Translations under genes and position numbers: made by a program
DNA from: Puia sp963703355
GTDB lineage: Bacteria; Bacteroidota; Bacteroidia; Chitinophagales; Chitinophagaceae
Direction of reading: 5' to 3'
Length of the DNA stretch: 64,000 nt
Assembly: GCA_963703355.1 (NCBI GenBank)
Contig: OY969813.1
Span: 2,170,001-2,234,000 of the forward strand
The notes under the pieces: generated by a model
Databases searched by the model: none
Seen by the model: only the letters and a program-made list of their open reading frames with translations
Told to the model about the DNA's origin: nothing
Shown here: positions 1 through 8,304 of the stretch, piece by piece
Numbering within the stretch: position 1 is the stretch's first letter
Layout: each line of letters starts with the position of its first letter

Positions 1-2
1 TT

Positions 3-80
3 TTCAATATGATCGAACAGGAAAACTTTATGAAGGATCACATTCTCCTTTATTTTGAAAACCAGGATATGCCCGCGTAG
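3..80 (+). CDS. C-terminal end of an upstream gene (partial)
   Basis: An open frame runs in from the left edge and stops at a TAG ending at 80, giving the last 25 residues of a protein whose end is acidic and hydrophobic (ends ENQDMPA). The frame has no stop before that point and is followed by a promoter-like box and gcvH. I cannot identify the protein from so little sequence. In flavobacteria the large gliding/type IX secretion protein SprA is often encoded just before gcvH, so that is one guess from gene order only. Confidence 0.5.
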   Translation, partial: FNMIEQENFMKDHILLYFENQDMPA

Positions 81-110
81 CAAACAGCAAGGAAAATATT
101 GAAATCCCTC

Positions 111-118
111 TATATTTG
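111..118 (+). promoter_or_regulatory. -7 box (TATATTTG) upstream of gcvH
   Basis: TATATTTG matches the Bacteroidota sigma-A -7 consensus TAnnTTTG exactly and sits 40 bp before the gcvH ATG. No good TTG is seen at the expected -33 position. It is the likely promoter of the gcvH, sigma, anti-sigma and VanZ run. Confidence 0.5.
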
Positions 119-158
119 CAACTGCCGAATGGAATCACAAAAATAAAATATACTCCCA

Positions 159-539
159 ATGAGTTTTCCAAAAAACCTTCGATACACGAAAGATCATGAA
201 TGGGTTAGACAGGAAGAAGGCAATACATTTATTGTAGGTATTACGGATTATGCGCAACGTGAACTGGGGGACATCGTATACGTGGAGGTGGAAACGATTG
301 GAAAATCCTTAGAAGCGGGTGAGGTGTTTGGGACTGTCGAAGCAGTTAAAACAGTGTCCGATCTTTTTCTTCCTGTACCTGGCACGATTTCGGAACTCAA
401 TCCCGAACTGGCCGGTTCTCCCGATCTTATTAATACTGACCCATACGGCAAAGGATGGATGATTAAAATGACGGTTAAGGATCCAGCGCAGGTTGCCAGT
501 TTGTTGGACGCGGCTGCCTATGAGGCGCTTGTTGGATAA
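159..539 (+). CDS. gcvH: Glycine cleavage system H protein
   Basis: This is the lipoyl carrier of the glycine cleavage system. It shuttles the aminomethyl intermediate between the P, T and L proteins in the cytoplasm. The 126-residue length is normal for the family. The lipoylation site is visible in the motif VEAVKTVSD, with the acceptor lysine at residue 64, and the N-terminal block KDHEWVR is typical. The ATG start gives the standard N-terminus. The downstream sigma gene begins 29 bp later on the same strand, so they are probably co-transcribed. No P, T or L gene is nearby in the window. Confidence 0.97.
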   Translation: MSFPKNLRYTKDHEWVRQEEGNTFIVGITDYAQRELGDIVYVEVETIGKSLEAGEVFGTVEAVKTVSDLFLPVPGTISELNPELAGSPDLINTDPYGKGWMIKMTVKDPAQVASLLDAAAYEALVG

Positions 540-568
540 ATGCAGCTGTCATATTTTAACTGTAAATT

Positions 569-1108
569 TTGGGATCACCGGGAATATATAGTGAGCAGGA
601 ATTGATCACTGCCTTGAAGGCAAGGGAGGATCAGGCTTTTTCATATTTATATGATCACTATAGTGGTTCTCTTTACAGTATCATTCTTCAGATCGTAAAA
701 TCGCAGGAAATAGCCGGTGACGTATTACAGGAAGTTTTCCTGAATATTTGGCGCAAGATAGAGTCGTACGATCCTCTAAAGGGACGTTTATTTACATGGA
801 TGCTCAATATCAGCCGAAATGCTTCCATAGATATGATCCGGTCGAAGGCCTACCTGAACAGCAAGAAAAACCAGGAGATTACTGATAACGTATATAGGAT
901 TGACCAGGTGACCCAAACCGATATTGACAGCATTGGCCTCACCAAATTCCTGGGAATGCTAAAACCTGAACAGCGCGTTTTAATAGAACTCGCGTATCTG
1001 AAAGGTTATACCCACGAAGAAATTGCGCAGATCGAAGATATCCCGTTAGGAACGGTAAAGACAAGGATACGAAATGCATTATTGCAATTAAGAGTATATT
1101 TAAAATAG
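569..1108 (+). CDS. ECF-type RNA polymerase sigma factor
   Basis: This is a 179-residue ECF sigma factor that would direct RNA polymerase to a small regulon. Sigma region 2 spans about residues 25-92, with the DVLQEVFLNIW core and a basic end NASIDMIRSK. Region 4 spans about 124-176, with the helix-turn-helix HEEIAQIEDIPLGTVKTRI. The frame is closed by a TAA at 563, so the start must be TTG at 569 or ATT at 566; TTG is chosen. The anti-sigma gene begins on the next base after its stop, so the two are translationally coupled. The regulon is unknown. Confidence 0.9.
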   Translation: MGSPGIYSEQELITALKAREDQAFSYLYDHYSGSLYSIILQIVKSQEIAGDVLQEVFLNIWRKIESYDPLKGRLFTWMLNISRNASIDMIRSKAYLNSKKNQEITDNVYRIDQVTQTDIDSIGLTKFLGMLKPEQRVLIELAYLKGYTHEEIAQIEDIPLGTVKTRIRNALLQLRVYLK

Positions 1109-1927
1109 GTGAACGTTCAAGAATATATATTAAGTGGAATTGTCGAAAGCTATGTGCTGGGGCTCGCGTCTCCGGAGGAATCCTTAGATTTCGAAAGAAT
1201 GTGCGATGCACATAGCGAAGTACGTGCTGCACGTAATGCTTTTGAAATTCAACTTGAACAATCACTCATCCATCAGCATCTTGACGCGCCGAGAGAATTG
1301 AAGTCCCGTATTTTTTCTAAAATCGGCATGGAAAAGGATGAAAAATTTACAGGTTCATCGTTATCAAAACCCACCCTCATATTAAGAAAAGGATTCGCAA
1401 AATATATAGCAGCTGCTTCACTTATTTTACTTGCGGGAAGTGTGTTACTTAATTTGTATTTGTTGAATGAATATAAAAAATCGATTGCCCAGTATAAGGA
1501 ACTCGTTGCGACGCAAACTCAGATTACCAGTACAAATCAGGTTCTGCAAACCAGACTGGAGAATTATGAAAATGCATTAAGTCTTATAAGAAATCCGTCG
1601 ATGGCCATAGTAAAAATGTCCAGCGTTGCAACCAGCCCCGCGCCATCAAGTCAGGCGACTGTTTACTGGAATTCGGCTTCGAAAGAAGTTTACCTGCTGG
1701 TTAATCAACTGCCTGTTCCGGTTTCTGATAAACAATACCAACTCTGGGCAATTGTGGACGGTCATCCGGTGGATGCAGGCGTTATTGATATGAATTCAGG
1801 ATTGTCATTTATGAAACTTAAGACAATTCCAAGAGCAGAGGCGTTTGCCATTACCCTTGAAAAGAAAGGTGGCAGTACAACACCGACTCTCGAAGCCATG
1901 TATGTAATGGGCAAGGTTACCAGTTAG
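1109..1927 (+). CDS. RskA-like membrane anti-sigma factor
   Basis: The 272-residue protein has an N-terminal cytoplasmic anti-sigma domain (about 1-70), one transmembrane helix (about 97-119), a coiled-coil stretch (about 121-160) and a periplasmic RskA-type C-terminal domain (about 165-272) with the family pattern VYLLVNQLP...YQLWAIVDGHPVDAGVID. I see no HxxxCxxC zinc motif, so it is of the zinc-free type. The start is GTG at 1109, directly abutting the sigma stop; the next ATG lies inside the anti-sigma domain. It should hold the upstream sigma factor at the membrane until a signal releases it. Confidence 0.85.
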   Translation: MNVQEYILSGIVESYVLGLASPEESLDFERMCDAHSEVRAARNAFEIQLEQSLIHQHLDAPRELKSRIFSKIGMEKDEKFTGSSLSKPTLILRKGFAKYIAAASLILLAGSVLLNLYLLNEYKKSIAQYKELVATQTQITSTNQVLQTRLENYENALSLIRNPSMAIVKMSSVATSPAPSSQATVYWNSASKEVYLLVNQLPVPVSDKQYQLWAIVDGHPVDAGVIDMNSGLSFMKLKTIPRAEAFAITLEKKGGSTTPTLEAMYVMGKVTS

Positions 1928-1951
1928 GATCTTATCTTCGTGTTCATTCAT

Positions 1952-2350
1952 ATGCGCCAACTGCTGTATAGATTACTTTCAAAAAAGGCTCCCGCCTGGC
2001 TTTGGACCATTATTATTTTTATACTGCTGGCGTTACCGGGAAATATGCTGCCCAATGAAAATCACCTGGCCATATCAAACCTGGATAAATACGTTCATAT
2101 TACGTTGTTTGGAACTTTTGTTTACTTATGGACTTTTTATTATGCATCGGGGAAGACTGAATACCCACTGAAAAAATCTTTTCTCATTTTGATCATTGCT
2201 TGTCTTTATGGAACTGCTATGGAATTTGTTCAGAAATATTTCATACCAAATCGGGATTACGATATCTATGATATTCTTGCAGATGTAATGGGAGCCATCG
2301 CAGGATTTTTAATTGTCCGATTTACATTTCCCTGGTTTAAGAAGGGATAA
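1952..2350 (+). CDS. VanZ-like membrane protein
   Basis: This 132-residue integral membrane protein has about four hydrophobic segments and the VanZ-family signature, with a conserved DKYVH segment near the second helix and an AMEFVQKYF/RDYDIYDILADVMGA block near the third. The ATG at 1952 is preferred over an in-frame GTG at 1940 because it gives the usual short N-terminus before the first helix. VanZ-like proteins in Bacteroidota are commonly found beside gcvH. Their function is not established here, and the link to teicoplanin resistance should not be assumed. Confidence 0.8.
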   Translation: MRQLLYRLLSKKAPAWLWTIIIFILLALPGNMLPNENHLAISNLDKYVHITLFGTFVYLWTFYYASGKTEYPLKKSFLILIIACLYGTAMEFVQKYFIPNRDYDIYDILADVMGAIAGFLIVRFTFPWFKKG

Positions 2351-2386
2351 AATGTTCGCAACCTATCGACGTTACTAAAAAAGTAA

Positions 2387-2406
2387 GCCCCTGTGGAAAC
2401 AGGGGC
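2387..2406 (+). ncRNA. Stem-loop with GGAA tetraloop, possible small RNA or leader element
   Basis: GCCCCTGT, loop GGAA, then ACAGGGGC forms a perfect 8-bp stem closed by a GNRA-type tetraloop. No T-run follows on the plus strand, so it is not a standard terminator. It begins 37 bp after the VanZ stop and is followed 21 bp later by a short ORF. It may end the upstream transcript or be part of a small RNA. Confidence 0.45.
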
Positions 2407-2427
2407 CGTAACCAAAACTAACTGCTT

Positions 2428-2478
2428 ATGAGAAAATTGACTGCTTTTGTGAAGTCAAATAGAAAAGACCATTTGTAA
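2428..2478 (+). CDS. Possible 16-residue basic mini-ORF
   Basis: The ATG at 2428 opens MRKLTAFVKSNRKDHL and stops with TAA at 2476-2478. It lies just behind the stem-loop at 2387-2406. No gene follows on the plus strand, so a classical leader-peptide role has no target in view. It could be a real small peptide or chance; length alone gives little support. Confidence 0.25.
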   Translation: MRKLTAFVKSNRKDHL

Positions 2479-2803
2479 TAACAAGGCAATTCGAATGCCA
2501 ACTCTCCATCCAACTTATCACTCTTCAAAAGAACTATACAAAGTTACAAGCCTCCATGAATCCAATTCCCCCGCTTTTTCTTAATAACAATTTTTTAAGA
2601 TAAGGGCACATCCAAGTAACTCTTTCTTCACGTGTAAATTGTAAACGCGCTTGGACGCAGGCTCTTTATATTAAACGGAAAAAAGCGTTATAGGTTTAAT
2701 GAATTAATGTTAAGGATTTACTATTATGAATTTACTACTTTATACCAATCACTTCCAACTATTCGTGCGGCTTTCGTTTCAGTTGTAGAAAAATAGCAAC
2801 ATC

Positions 2804-3868
2804 CTATGCTGGTTTTGCAATTTTTTCTGCGTTTTCCGCAAATTGTAATGCTTCGATAAATTCGCCAATATTCCCGTTCAGTACATCACTCAGGTTGTAA
2901 ACTGTGAGACCTATTCGATGATCCGTTACCCTTCCCTGTGGAAAGTTATAAGTCCGAATTTTTGCGCTGCGGTCACCGGTACTTACCAGGCTTTTCCGAT
3001 GTCTGGATATTTCCTCTTCCTGTTTTCTAACCTGTTCTTCGTACAAACGGGTTCTCAGCATCTGCATGGCTTTTTCACGATTTCCCAGTTGGGATCTTTC
3101 TGTCTGGCATACAACCACAGTTCCGGTCGGTAAATGAGTCAGCATCACCTTGGTTTCCACTTTGTTAACGTTTTGACCACCTGCCCCGCCACTTCTGGCA
3201 GTTTCCATTTTCACATCTGCGGGATTCAGCTCAAAATCCACCTCTTCTGCTTCAGGCATTACTGCAACTGTTGCAGCACTCGTATGAACTCTTCCACTCT
3301 GTTCTGTGTCTGGCACCCTTTGTACCCGATGTACGCCACTTTCAAACTTTAAAGTACCATATACATCCTCCCCCGTCACTTCAAGCTGTACCTCTTTGTA
3401 CCCCCCCACAGTACCTTCACTTTCGCTAAGTAAGGCTGTTCTAAAACCTCTTCTTTCGCAATATTTCATATACATCCTGAGCAGGTCACCTGCGAAGAGG
3501 CTCGCTTCATCACCTCCTGTACCTGCTCTGATCTCAATAATGGCATTTTTTTCATCCTGTGGATCCTTGGGTATCAACAGCTGTCTTATTTCGGATTCCA
3601 GCGACAATTTCTTCTCTTCCAGGGCAGCTGTTTCAACTTTAGCCAGATCCCTAAGTTCTTCATCATCACCGTTAAGTGCCTCTCTGTTAAAAGCCAGGTC
3701 GTCTAAAAGATTTCGATAATTATCGTAGGATTTTACAATTTTCTCGAGACTGCGATATTCTTTGCTGGTAGCGCTGAACTTCCTGTTATCGTTTACGATT
3801 GCCGGATTGGTCAGAGCGACACCCAATTCATCAAATCTGGCTCTTATAGCATCCAGTTTATCTATCAT
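2804..3868 (-). CDS. prfA: Peptide chain release factor 1
   Basis: RF1 reads UAA and UAG in the ribosomal A site and triggers peptide release. The 354-residue length is normal. The catalytic GGQ is at residues 230-232 in SGGAGGQNVNK, and the stop-codon recognition tripeptide of RF1 (PxT) is at 186-188 as PDT in the block VQRVPDTEQSGRVHTSA. The GGQ domain, PxT rather than SPF, and the overall length separate it from RF2. The start is ATG at 3868, with a CAAAGTTA (minus-strand TAACTTTG) -7 box at 3894-3901. Confidence 0.97.
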   Translation of the reverse strand: MIDKLDAIRARFDELGVALTNPAIVNDNRKFSATSKEYRSLEKIVKSYDNYRNLLDDLAFNREALNGDDEELRDLAKVETAALEEKKLSLESEIRQLLIPKDPQDEKNAIIEIRAGTGGDEASLFAGDLLRMYMKYCERRGFRTALLSESEGTVGGYKEVQLEVTGEDVYGTLKFESGVHRVQRVPDTEQSGRVHTSAATVAVMPEAEEVDFELNPADVKMETARSGGAGGQNVNKVETKVMLTHLPTGTVVVCQTERSQLGNREKAMQMLRTRLYEEQVRKQEEEISRHRKSLVSTGDRSAKIRTYNFPQGRVTDHRIGLTVYNLSDVLNGNIGEFIEALQFAENAEKIAKPA

Positions 3869-3893
3869 AACCTGCGAAAAATTTATATTGCCG

Positions 3894-3901
3894 CAAAGTT
3901 A
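3894..3901 (-). promoter_or_regulatory. -7 box (TAACTTTG) upstream of prfA
   Basis: Read on the minus strand this is TAACTTTG, an exact TAnnTTTG match, 25 bp before the prfA start. No convincing -33 TTG is seen. It lies in the short divergent region shared with the amidohydrolase gene. Confidence 0.4.
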
Positions 3902-3909
3902 ACTGATCC

Positions 3910-5085
3910 ATGAGTTATAGAAGATTGAAAGCAGACTACTTATTTGACGGATTTGAATTACACAGGGACAGGGTATTGATTTGCAGAAAAGATGGTACAA
4001 TCGAAGGGCATGTTGATGGAGAGGCAGCGGGAAGCGATTTGGAATATCTTTCCGGAATCCTATGTCCGGGTTTTCTGAATTGTCACTGTCACCTGGAGCT
4101 GAGTCACCTAAAAGGAAAAATTCCCGAGAAGCAGGGACTCGTAAATTTCGTTTTTTCTGTAGTCAGTATGCGAAACCAGTCTGACGAAATAAAACAAAAT
4201 GCCATAAGAATTGCCGAATCAGACATGCTTAAAGAAGGAATTGTGGCAGTTGGGGACATTTGTAACACAGGAGATACCATATTTAAGAAGTCGGCAAAAA
4301 TTCTTGACTACTACAATTTTATTGAGGTATTTGGCTGGGATCCCGGATTAGCAAGGCAACGCTTCGAAGAGGCTAAAAGATTAGCCGGACTATTTATAGA
4401 ATCTGGCAGCGATGCAGAACATTTGTCTTTGAGCCCCCACGCACCCTATTCGGTTTCCGATGAACTCTGGAAGCTTGTTCAGGAAAATTTCCATGGGAAA
4501 ACGGTCACCATTCATAATCAGGAGTCATCGGCTGAAAATGAATTCTTTGAATCAGGAACCGGTGATCTTTCCCGTATGTATTCACTGATGAAAATCAATT
4601 CAACCCAGTTTAAAATACCTGGTTGCAGTAGTTTATCGTATTATCTTTCAAAACTCCAAAACGCCGCGCAAATTCTACTTGTGCACAATACGTATACCGG
4701 GGAATCCGATTTAAAAATGGCTCAGGAATCGGCCAGGAAAATTTTTTATTGTTTTTGTCCTAACGCTAATATTTTTATTGAGGATCGTTTACCGGATTTG
4801 TCTTTGTTTCAACAATTCACTAAACAAATCGTACTCGGAACTGACAGCCTGGCAAGTAATCATCAGCTTTCTATTTTGGAGGAAATGAAAACATTAAAGA
4901 AAAATTTTCCATTCCTCTTAACCCGAAATTTACTTTTATGGGCAACATCCAACGGAGCCAGGGCCCTGTCATTTGATAAAACACTGGGAGATTTTTCAAA
5001 GGGTAAAAAACCCGGTATTATATTGATTGAGAACACGATCGAGGGGGAAATCACTCATGAGAGTTCAAGTAAGCGAATTCTATAG
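3910..5085 (+). CDS. Amidohydrolase-superfamily deaminase-like protein
   Basis: The 391-residue protein belongs to the metal-dependent amidohydrolase superfamily, in the branch of SsnA/chlorohydrolases and aminodeoxyfutalosine deaminases. Metal and catalytic residues are visible: H59 and H61 in NCHCHLELS, H177 in SPHAPYSVS, H202 in IHNQES, H259 in LLVHNTY and D312 in GTDSLASN. It probably hydrolyses an amine from a purine-like or related ring substrate, but the substrate cannot be assigned; a role in futalosine menaquinone synthesis is possible and unproven. It is divergent from prfA and converges on recO 16 bp away. Confidence 0.8.
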   Translation: MSYRRLKADYLFDGFELHRDRVLICRKDGTIEGHVDGEAAGSDLEYLSGILCPGFLNCHCHLELSHLKGKIPEKQGLVNFVFSVVSMRNQSDEIKQNAIRIAESDMLKEGIVAVGDICNTGDTIFKKSAKILDYYNFIEVFGWDPGLARQRFEEAKRLAGLFIESGSDAEHLSLSPHAPYSVSDELWKLVQENFHGKTVTIHNQESSAENEFFESGTGDLSRMYSLMKINSTQFKIPGCSSLSYYLSKLQNAAQILLVHNTYTGESDLKMAQESARKIFYCFCPNANIFIEDRLPDLSLFQQFTKQIVLGTDSLASNHQLSILEEMKTLKKNFPFLLTRNLLLWATSNGARALSFDKTLGDFSKGKKPGIILIENTIEGEITHESSSKRIL

Positions 5086-5100
5086 GAGTCCGACAGCGAC

Positions 5101-5841
5101 TCAAACTTCTAATATCGCCCTAAGTACGGGCAATGTTTTTAGCGGCGTAAAACCGGTAATGTGAATTGAATAAAAATCCTCGAAAGCTGAAAGCAACATT
5201 CGTCTTTTTTCTCTGTTGAGGTGTAAATCGCTGAGCTCTGTTGGTTGCATTATCTTTAAAAGATGGGAACAAATTTCACTTAAAGGATTTTCAAGGTAGT
5301 GAGGGTGAGAAGGTCTCTCTTCAGAAAAATATCCCTCTTCCAAATCGAGGAAGGTCTTTTTCTCTGAATAATTGTCGTCCATTCTAAGTCCAAAGAATCC
5401 GGCGAGGTGTACAGAAAAAAAAAGAGGAAAATTTGCTCTCACCTTCAATTCTTCCTGATCAAGACTCTTTAATGCTTCTTCCATAAAATAATAAAGCTCC
5501 GGATTAGGTTCCGGTTGTTTCAGACATTTCTGAAGCAGTTCAATCATGAAAACAGCGATTGCGTTTGTAACCACGTCTGAAAATATGTTCTGATATAGCA
5601 GATTCCAGCTGTATTCTTTCAGTCGTTGAAGATTTTTTGATTCCTGATGATAAATTACCAAATCGAGGATGGCAGCGGGCTGAAATAACGCAGATTTCGA
5701 TCCGCCTTTTGAGCTGTTGCTTCTTACTCCATTCACAAGATAAGATTGCAGTCCAAACAGCTCAGTAAGCATGGTAACAATAACGCTCGTCTCGGCGTAT
5801 TTCACGGTTCGCAATACGATGCCCTTAGTTTTATGAACCAT
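5101..5841 (-). CDS. recO: DNA repair protein RecO
   Basis: RecO binds single-stranded DNA and helps RecR load RecA in recombinational repair. The 246-residue length is normal. The N-terminal OB-fold block is clear (KTKGIVLRTVKYAETSVIV, then FGLQSYLVNGVR), followed by a helical C-terminal half. The zinc-binding cysteines found in some RecO proteins are not seen. It is transcribed divergently from the exporter gene. Confidence 0.93.
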   Translation of the reverse strand: MVHKTKGIVLRTVKYAETSVIVTMLTELFGLQSYLVNGVRSNSSKGGSKSALFQPAAILDLVIYHQESKNLQRLKEYSWNLLYQNIFSDVVTNAIAVFMIELLQKCLKQPEPNPELYYFMEEALKSLDQEELKVRANFPLFFSVHLAGFFGLRMDDNYSEKKTFLDLEEGYFSEERPSHPHYLENPLSEICSHLLKIMQPTELSDLHLNREKRRMLLSAFEDFYSIHITGFTPLKTLPVLRAILEV

Positions 5842-5920
5842 ATTGAATGCTTATAACGAAATTCGCCTAAAATAAGTTTCTTTGCCGGGCAAATACCTGG
5901 TTTCATAAAAATTCTTCTAC

Positions 5921-8272
5921 ATGTGGGGACGTATCGCAGATTTTGTTTTGAAGTTTCGTTTGACTTTACTCATCATATTGGCAATTATTTTCGTCTGGTC
6001 GGCTTATGAAGCGTCCAAAGTTCAATTGAGTTATGAATATACCCGCGCCACACCCACCGATAATGCAAAATATCAGTCTTATCTGAAATTTCAGAAAAAG
6101 TTCGGAGACGATGGAAATTTACTGGTTATCGGGGTAGAGACAGACCATCTGTTCGATAAGAATGTCTTTAATGATTATCTGCTGCTAAACAGGAATTTGA
6201 AAAAAGTAAAAGGGGTTGATCAGGTAATAAGCATTCCGGATGCGATTATTCTAAACGTATTAAATAAAAATACCGATACCGGAAAACTGGTAGCCAGACC
6301 TTTGTTCCCCGGTCCATTTGATTCTCAGGAGAAACTGGACAGTGCAAAAAAAATGTTTGAAAATCTGCTGCTCTACAGGCGACTTTTATACAATAAGGAC
6401 ACGCACGCTTATCTGATGGCTGTCAGCGTGAACCGGCAGATCATGAATTCCTCTGCGAGAACTGCGGTAGTCGGGGACATTCTCAGACTCGGAAATACTT
6501 TCGGCGAAAGCCATCAGATTCAAATGCATTACAGCGGACTTCCGCTTATCCGTACTTATATGGCAACTAAGGTTGCGACGGAAATGAAATGGTTTTTACT
6601 CGGATCGATTATGCTTTCTGCATTGATTCTGTTTCTTTTCTTCAGAAGTGTAAGTAACATGATTTTATCTCTGGCCGTAGTAATCATCGGTGTGGTATTC
6701 AGCCTGGCAACAATGTATTATCTCGGATACAAGATTACATTGCTCAATGCACTGATTCCTCCGCTGATCGTGGTAATTGGCATACCCAATTGCATCTATT
6801 TCTTAAATAAATATCACACATCCTTTAGGGAAACTGGCGACAAAAGAAAGTCTCTGAGAGAAATGATCAGTAAAATGGGCGTTGTAACTCTTTTTTGCAA
6901 TATTGCTGCAGCTATTGGCTTTGGGGTATTTGCACTCACGAAAAGTGCGATATTAAAGGAATTCGGAGAAGTGGCCGGAATCAATATCATGCTGCTTTTT
7001 ATCATTTCCATTGTGCTGATTCCAGCGGTACTTAGTTATATGCCTGACCCAAAAACCAAGCATATGAAATACCTCACCAATCGCTGGCTTACGAATTTGC
7101 TCGATTGGCTTGAAGTCAGGGCTCTTCACTATAAAAAGTCTGTATTTATTATAACTGCAATTATACTGGCGATAGCAGTAGCAGGCATGACCAGACTTCG
7201 TTCCGAATCTTTCATATTGGATGATCTTCCAAAAACAGATACCGTTTATGCGGACCTAAAGTTTTTTGAACATCATTTTAAAGGAGTAATGCCACTTGAA
7301 ATCCTTATTGATACTAAAAAGAAAAATGGGATTCGGGCAAATATGCTTGAGAATTTTAAAAAAGTGGATCAGCTTGCTGCATATATCGATTCGTTTCCTG
7401 TAATGGCACAACCCATTTCCGTTGTGGAAGGTTTGAAATTTGTGCGGCAGGCCTACTATAACAACGACAGCTTGCAATATGGTTTGCCAAACGAATTTGA
7501 CCTTAGTTTCCTGGCTCCTTATTTGACATCGAAAACTGACAGCACCCGTAAACCCAATGCAGTGATGAAACTTGCGAATAGTTTTATCGATAGTGGTAAA
7601 CAAATATTACGCATAAGCGTAAATATGGCGGATGTTGGTACGATTCGTTTACCCGTTATTCTTTCTGAGGTAGAACACCGCGCAGATCAATTATTCGATA
7701 CGGCGCATTACAAAATTGATCTTACAGGTACTACCGTAACCTTTCTGGAAGGAAGTTCATTTATTATCAGTGGCCTTAAACAGAGTATCATCTGGGCTTT
7801 TATTTTAATTGCCGCCTGTATGTTGTATCTATTCCGTAGTGTACGTATATTGATTTGTTCACTATTACCGAACGTAATACCACTGGTAATTACTGCGGGA
7901 GTTATGGGCTGGGTAGGAGTACCATTGAAACCTTCCACCGTATTGGTTTTTAGCATTGCGTTGGGAATTGCTATTGATATCACCATTCGCTTTCTTGTAA
8001 ACTATAAACAAGACAGTAATGTTGAAAACACCGTTCAGAGCACGGTCGTCAAAACAATACATTCCACGGGTATCAGTATTGTGTACACATCTCTGGTGCT
8101 CATTGCAGGATTTATAATTTTTTGTTTCAGTGGATTCGGAGGTCCGCAGGCACTGGGGTGGTTAACTTCACTCACGCTTGTAATGGCAACACTTACCAAT
8201 TTAATTTTCTTGCCGGCGCTTTTGATTGTTATAAGCCCCCGGAAGAAAACAGTCAGCCCTTCCGAAAATTGA
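5921..8272 (+). CDS. MMPL/RND-superfamily exporter
   Basis: The 783-residue inner-membrane protein has the duplicated RND layout: one N-terminal helix (about 12-28), a periplasmic loop to about 220, a cluster of five helices (about 222-370), a second single helix (about 412-432), a second periplasmic loop to about 625 and a final five-helix cluster (about 630-775). It resembles the MMPL/sterol-sensing-domain exporters of Bacteroidota rather than AcrB, because it is shorter and has no adaptor or channel gene beside it. The substrate is unknown; lipid or hopanoid-type cargo is known for relatives. ATG at 5921 gives a proper N-terminal helix. Confidence 0.82.
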   Translation: MWGRIADFVLKFRLTLLIILAIIFVWSAYEASKVQLSYEYTRATPTDNAKYQSYLKFQKKFGDDGNLLVIGVETDHLFDKNVFNDYLLLNRNLKKVKGVDQVISIPDAIILNVLNKNTDTGKLVARPLFPGPFDSQEKLDSAKKMFENLLLYRRLLYNKDTHAYLMAVSVNRQIMNSSARTAVVGDILRLGNTFGESHQIQMHYSGLPLIRTYMATKVATEMKWFLLGSIMLSALILFLFFRSVSNMILSLAVVIIGVVFSLATMYYLGYKITLLNALIPPLIVVIGIPNCIYFLNKYHTSFRETGDKRKSLREMISKMGVVTLFCNIAAAIGFGVFALTKSAILKEFGEVAGINIMLLFIISIVLIPAVLSYMPDPKTKHMKYLTNRWLTNLLDWLEVRALHYKKSVFIITAIILAIAVAGMTRLRSESFILDDLPKTDTVYADLKFFEHHFKGVMPLEILIDTKKKNGIRANMLENFKKVDQLAAYIDSFPVMAQPISVVEGLKFVRQAYYNNDSLQYGLPNEFDLSFLAPYLTSKTDSTRKPNAVMKLANSFIDSGKQILRISVNMADVGTIRLPVILSEVEHRADQLFDTAHYKIDLTGTTVTFLEGSSFIISGLKQSIIWAFILIAACMLYLFRSVRILICSLLPNVIPLVITAGVMGWVGVPLKPSTVLVFSIALGIAIDITIRFLVNYKQDSNVENTVQSTVVKTIHSTGISIVYTSLVLIAGFIIFCFSGFGGPQALGWLTSLTLVMATLTNLIFLPALLIVISPRKKTVSPSEN

Positions 8273-8304
8273 CCATTAATTTGGGCAAAAACAGAATAGT
8301 TGAA

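Larger units (their letters stand above)
2351..2803. other. Intergenic region without a full-size gene
   Basis: This 453-bp gap lies between the VanZ-like gene and the 3' end of prfA, so two genes end into it. It holds a perfect stem-loop (2387-2406) and a 16-codon mini-ORF (2428-2478), described separately. From about 2480 to 2800 it is AT-rich and I see no tRNA, coding signal or clear repeat. Confidence 0.6.

Noticed and set aside
2479..2803. tRNA or larger RNA gene in the gap after the VanZ-like gene
   Set aside because: No cloverleaf, CCA end or T-loop sequence can be seen.
3306..3719. 137-residue reading frame on the plus strand within prfA
   Set aside because: It overlaps prfA completely on the opposite strand and has no recognisable features.
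5881..5893. TTTGCC-G-GGCAAA palindrome upstream of the exporter gene
   Set aside because: Six-bp arms arise often by chance in 64 kb, and it is not placed at a clear promoter.
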